A stretch of 29,263 nucleotides of DNA from Chrysochromulina parva (Eukaryota; Haptophyta; Prymnesiales; Chrysochromulinaceae): assembly GCA_002887195.1 (NCBI GenBank), contig PJAB01000339.1, positions 1 through 29,263 of the forward strand, given 5' to 3'. Position 1 is the first letter of the stretch. Each line of letters starts with the position of its first letter. Under the pieces are notes generated by a model. The model was not told the DNA's origin and did no database searches. It worked only from the letters and a program-made list of their open reading frames with translations. Positions 27,100-29,263 of this stretch are shown here, piece after piece. A program made the position numbers and the translations under genes.

Positions 27100-28733
27100 A
27101 TGTACGACCAGCAGCAGCAGCAACTATACCAACAGGTCCAGCAGGTCCAGCACGCGCAGCAGTTGTTGCAGCTTCAGCAGCAGCAGGCGCAACAGCAGCA
27201 GCAGGCACGCGCTGCGCCCAGCTCGACAGCGTTCCTGCTGCCTGCTGACGAACAATAAGCCATTCTGCCCCGATTTGTTGCCCTGCGGTGCTCTGCCGCC
27301 TGCGCGCCGAGCGCGCCTGGCCGGGCGCACATCGCTTACGGCCCTCTGCTGTCGCCGCACTCGTTCGCGCGCAGATGCAGTCGTCAATGGGTTTCGGCGG
27401 CATGCCCAGCGCGGCATCCAGCACCTTCCGCATGGGCAACAACAGCTTTGGCAGCAGCGGTGGTGGCAGCAGCTTGAGCGGCTTGGGCAGCATGGGCGTC
27501 GGCTCGCGCAGTATGTCCGGGCTGGGCAGCGTGCCCACGCCCACCTCGGGCCTCAGCCTTAGCGGCGGCGCGTCGCCGCAGACGGGTGGCCTCGGTGGCT
27601 CGCGCCTCGGCAACAACAGCTTCGGTGCGATGCAGCCGGCGCAGACGAGCTACAACCCGTCGGGCGAGATCCTGGCGATGATCAACAAGGCGCAAAGCCT
27701 TGGGCTCCCGCCCCACCAACCGCTCGGCATGTCCTCCACTCTCTCGGGCCTCCACCAGCCGGGGCTGCAGCCCGGCCTCGGGGGGCTGGGGATGGGCGCG
27801 GGGATGGGCGCAGGTGACCTCGGCGGTGCTGCGATGGGCGGCGTGCGCGCGTCACCCTCGTTCGACATCAGCGACTTCCCTTCACTCGGGCCGCGCTCGT
27901 CCGCCACCACAAGTGCGAGCATGCAGCAGTTCCGTGCGCAGCAGGTCGGTGGCGTGCCGAGCATGCAGGCCGCAATCGGCGTGGCACCGCCGCCCTCTGC
28001 CTCTGAATTCGCCATCCAGAGCGAGGACTTTCCGGCGCTGCCGGGCGCAGCGCCCGCGAGCAGCGATGGCGGCGGCGGGCTCGGCGGCCCCGTGGGCGGC
28101 GGCTTCGGCTTCGCCCCGGGCGCGCTCGGTGGCGGTGGGGGGGTGCAGCGTTCCTTGCCGTCGTTGTCGTCCGACCTGGGCGCGCGCGGCGGCACGGATC
28201 GGTACGGACTGATGGGGTTGCTATCCGTGATACGCATGACGGACCAGGACCTGAACACGCTCGCGCTCGGCACCGACCTCACCACCCTCGGCCTCAACCT
28301 CAACTCATCAGAGTGCCTCTACGCCACCTTCGCCTCGCCATGGGCCGACAGCCCGGCACAGCGCGACCCCGAGTACTCGCTCCCGCAGTGCTACTACATG
28401 CAGCCGCCAGCGCTCAAGACAGGGCACTTCTCCAAGTTCCAGCTCGAGACGCTCTTCTACATCTTCTACAACATGCCGCGCGATACACTCCAGGCGTACG
28501 CGGCCACCGAACTGTACAACCGCGACTGGCGTTACCACAAGGACCTCAAGCTCTGGTTCACCAAGGCGAGCCGCCAGGGCGCAGACGAGACCCAAAGGGG
28601 CCAGTACATCTACTTCGACATCAATGAGTGGAAGAAGAAGATGTTCCACGGCGCGGCGGGCGCGGCCGGGGCCGCAGGCCATGACGTGACCGACGATCAC
28701 GTCAAGGGCATCGTACCAGACGATCTGCAGTGA
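27100..28733 (+). CDS. CNOT2: CCR4-NOT complex subunit 2 (NOT2/CNOT2)
   Basis: CNOT2 is a core subunit of the CCR4-NOT deadenylase and binds NOT1 and NOT3. The long frame starts with GTG (27288), so a 5' exon is inferred: ATG at 27100 (CCGCCATG context) encodes a 35-residue Gln-rich start, followed by an intron 27205-27374 and an exon from 27375 (MQSSMGFGGMPS). Total is about 487 residues; starting at 27375 would give 452. The N-terminal half is Gly/Ser/Leu-rich. The NOT1-anchor-like region has FDISDFPSLGPR and SEFAIQSEDFPALPG. The C-terminal NOT box (from about 315) is strongly conserved: GLLSVIRMTDQDLNTLALG, DLTTLGLNLNSSECLY, FSKFQLETLFYIFYNMPRD, LYNRDWRYHKDLKLWF and QYIYFDINEWKKKMF. A Gly/Ala linker and KGIVPDDLQ end the protein inside a 33-bp tandem repeat. 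Confidence 0.92.
27205..27374 (+). other. Probable GC-AG intron in CNOT2 (170 bp)
   Basis: CAG|GCACGC at 27204/27205 and GCGCGCAG|ATG at 27374/27375 are both phase 0 and join the Gln-rich exon to the main frame. Without splicing, the 5' frame stops at TAA 27256-27258. GT donors CAG|GTCCAG (27136 and 27145) are alternatives, also phase 0, giving longer introns. The choice of donor is uncertain; that an intron exists is more secure. Confidence 0.55.
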
Positions 28734-28769
28734 CCGAAGGGCGTTGTGCCAGACGATCCGCAGTGACCG
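28704..28769 (+). repeat. 33-bp tandem duplication spanning the CNOT2 stop codon
   Basis: Copies at 28704-28736 and 28737-28769 each read AAG GGC ... CCA GAC GAT ... CAG TGA CCG in the CNOT2 frame, so both contain an in-frame TGA. They differ at four positions. Readthrough of the first stop would add an 11-residue near-copy of the C-terminus. Confidence 0.93.
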
Positions 28770-29263
28770 CACACCCACACGCCCGCTGCCGCATCAACAT
28801 GAGCAGCAACACAGCAAGCGCATCCGCATGTTGACATATAGCCGCGTTGTATGAGCGGCGGGGCCGGCGAGGTGTCAGGCGCGCGCGCACGCTCTGCCGC
28901 GTGTGGCGTAAGCGGCGTCCCGGCGAGCGCGAGGAACGCGCTTAAGGAGGCCGGTTGAGCGGTCCACACTAGCGATCCAAGCTCCACGGTATCTACTGAA
29001 CTATCGGGGATGGGTGCGATAATCTGGCACGTCGTTAAGTGGTCACCTCGAACAAAGAACACAATTTAATTTACAATGGGGCGGTCCCGGTCGAGTCCCG
29101 CGTCCCGGCGGCCGCCCGGTCTCCTAGCCCGGCCGTCTCCCGGCTCGCCGCCCGACGGAGGCACGGTGCGGCGCCCCCGGTCGGCCGTGCCGCCGGCCGC
29201 GCGGGGCCACGGGTCGCCTTCTTGAGCGCGCTCGACATAGCTCAAAGGCCTTCACGTAGGCGG
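28734..29263. other. 3' flank of CNOT2 and unassigned right edge
   Basis: 530 bp without a gene I can support. After the tandem repeat, the sequence is ordinary 3' flank with an A/T-rich dip at about 29035-29077. From about 29078 it becomes extremely GC-rich. A minus-strand frame there (ATG near 29238, reading MSSALKKATRG, stop near 29072) has coding-like third-position G/C but only about 55 codons and no recognisable family. It could be part of a minus-strand gene beyond the edge. Confidence 0.4.

Noticed and set aside
28697..29062. Minus-strand frame downstream of CNOT2
   Set aside because: Overlaps the CNOT2 3' end, begins in A/T-rich flank, has no motif and reads through the 33-bp duplication.
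29078..29140. tRNA-like B-box (GGTCGAGTCCC)
   Set aside because: It lacks one base of the consensus, and no matching A-box or cloverleaf could be drawn nearby.
29078..29263. rRNA fragment suggested by extreme G/C
   Set aside because: No conserved rRNA words were recognised; the composition is also compatible with a coding edge.

Overview
The window is nuclear DNA of a GC-rich, gene-dense, intron-poor eukaryote. Multi-domain chromatin, mRNA-decay and endomembrane genes, Ala/Gly/Gln-rich low-complexity linkers, strong G/C bias at third codon positions, very short intergenic gaps and a few introns of about 120-170 bp (one probably GC-AG) suggest a unicellular alga. A haptophyte is my best guess; this is inference, since there is no rRNA or organelle marker. 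There is no sign of prokaryotic operons, CRISPR, IS elements or viral genes. Apparent GTG/TTG starts were ignored and ATG starts or upstream exons were sought instead.

Layout, left to right: a SKP1-like gene cut by the left edge (-); divergent from it a DUS2-type tRNA-dihydrouridine synthase (+); an Ala/Gln-rich coiled-coil protein (+); an unrecognised 410-residue protein (-); a giant three-exon KDM3-like histone demethylase of about 3,398 residues (-, 6330..16789); divergent from it a WD40-like beta-propeller protein (+); a J-domain protein ending in a PIP-box-like peptide (+); a CPA1 Na+/H+ exchanger (-); divergent from it a FAM72-RING fusion (+); a GT8-like glycosyltransferase (-) with a small single-pass membrane ORF upstream (-); and a CNOT2/NOT2 subunit of the CCR4-NOT complex (+). 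The right edge has no gene I can support.

No dedicated pathway links the genes; they are mostly housekeeping and regulatory. Three are architecturally unusual: the KDM3-like protein (BAH, duplicated Cys/His module, Tudor-like, KDM3 zinc finger, PHD, KOW-like repeats and JmjC in one chain), the FAM72 domain fused to a RING finger, and the J-domain/SAP-like/zinc-knuckle protein with a terminal PIP-box. The last intron of the demethylase gene looks as if it arose by tandem duplication of its own exon. Adjacent divergent genes have start codons only about 140-190 bp apart, so shared promoters are likely.
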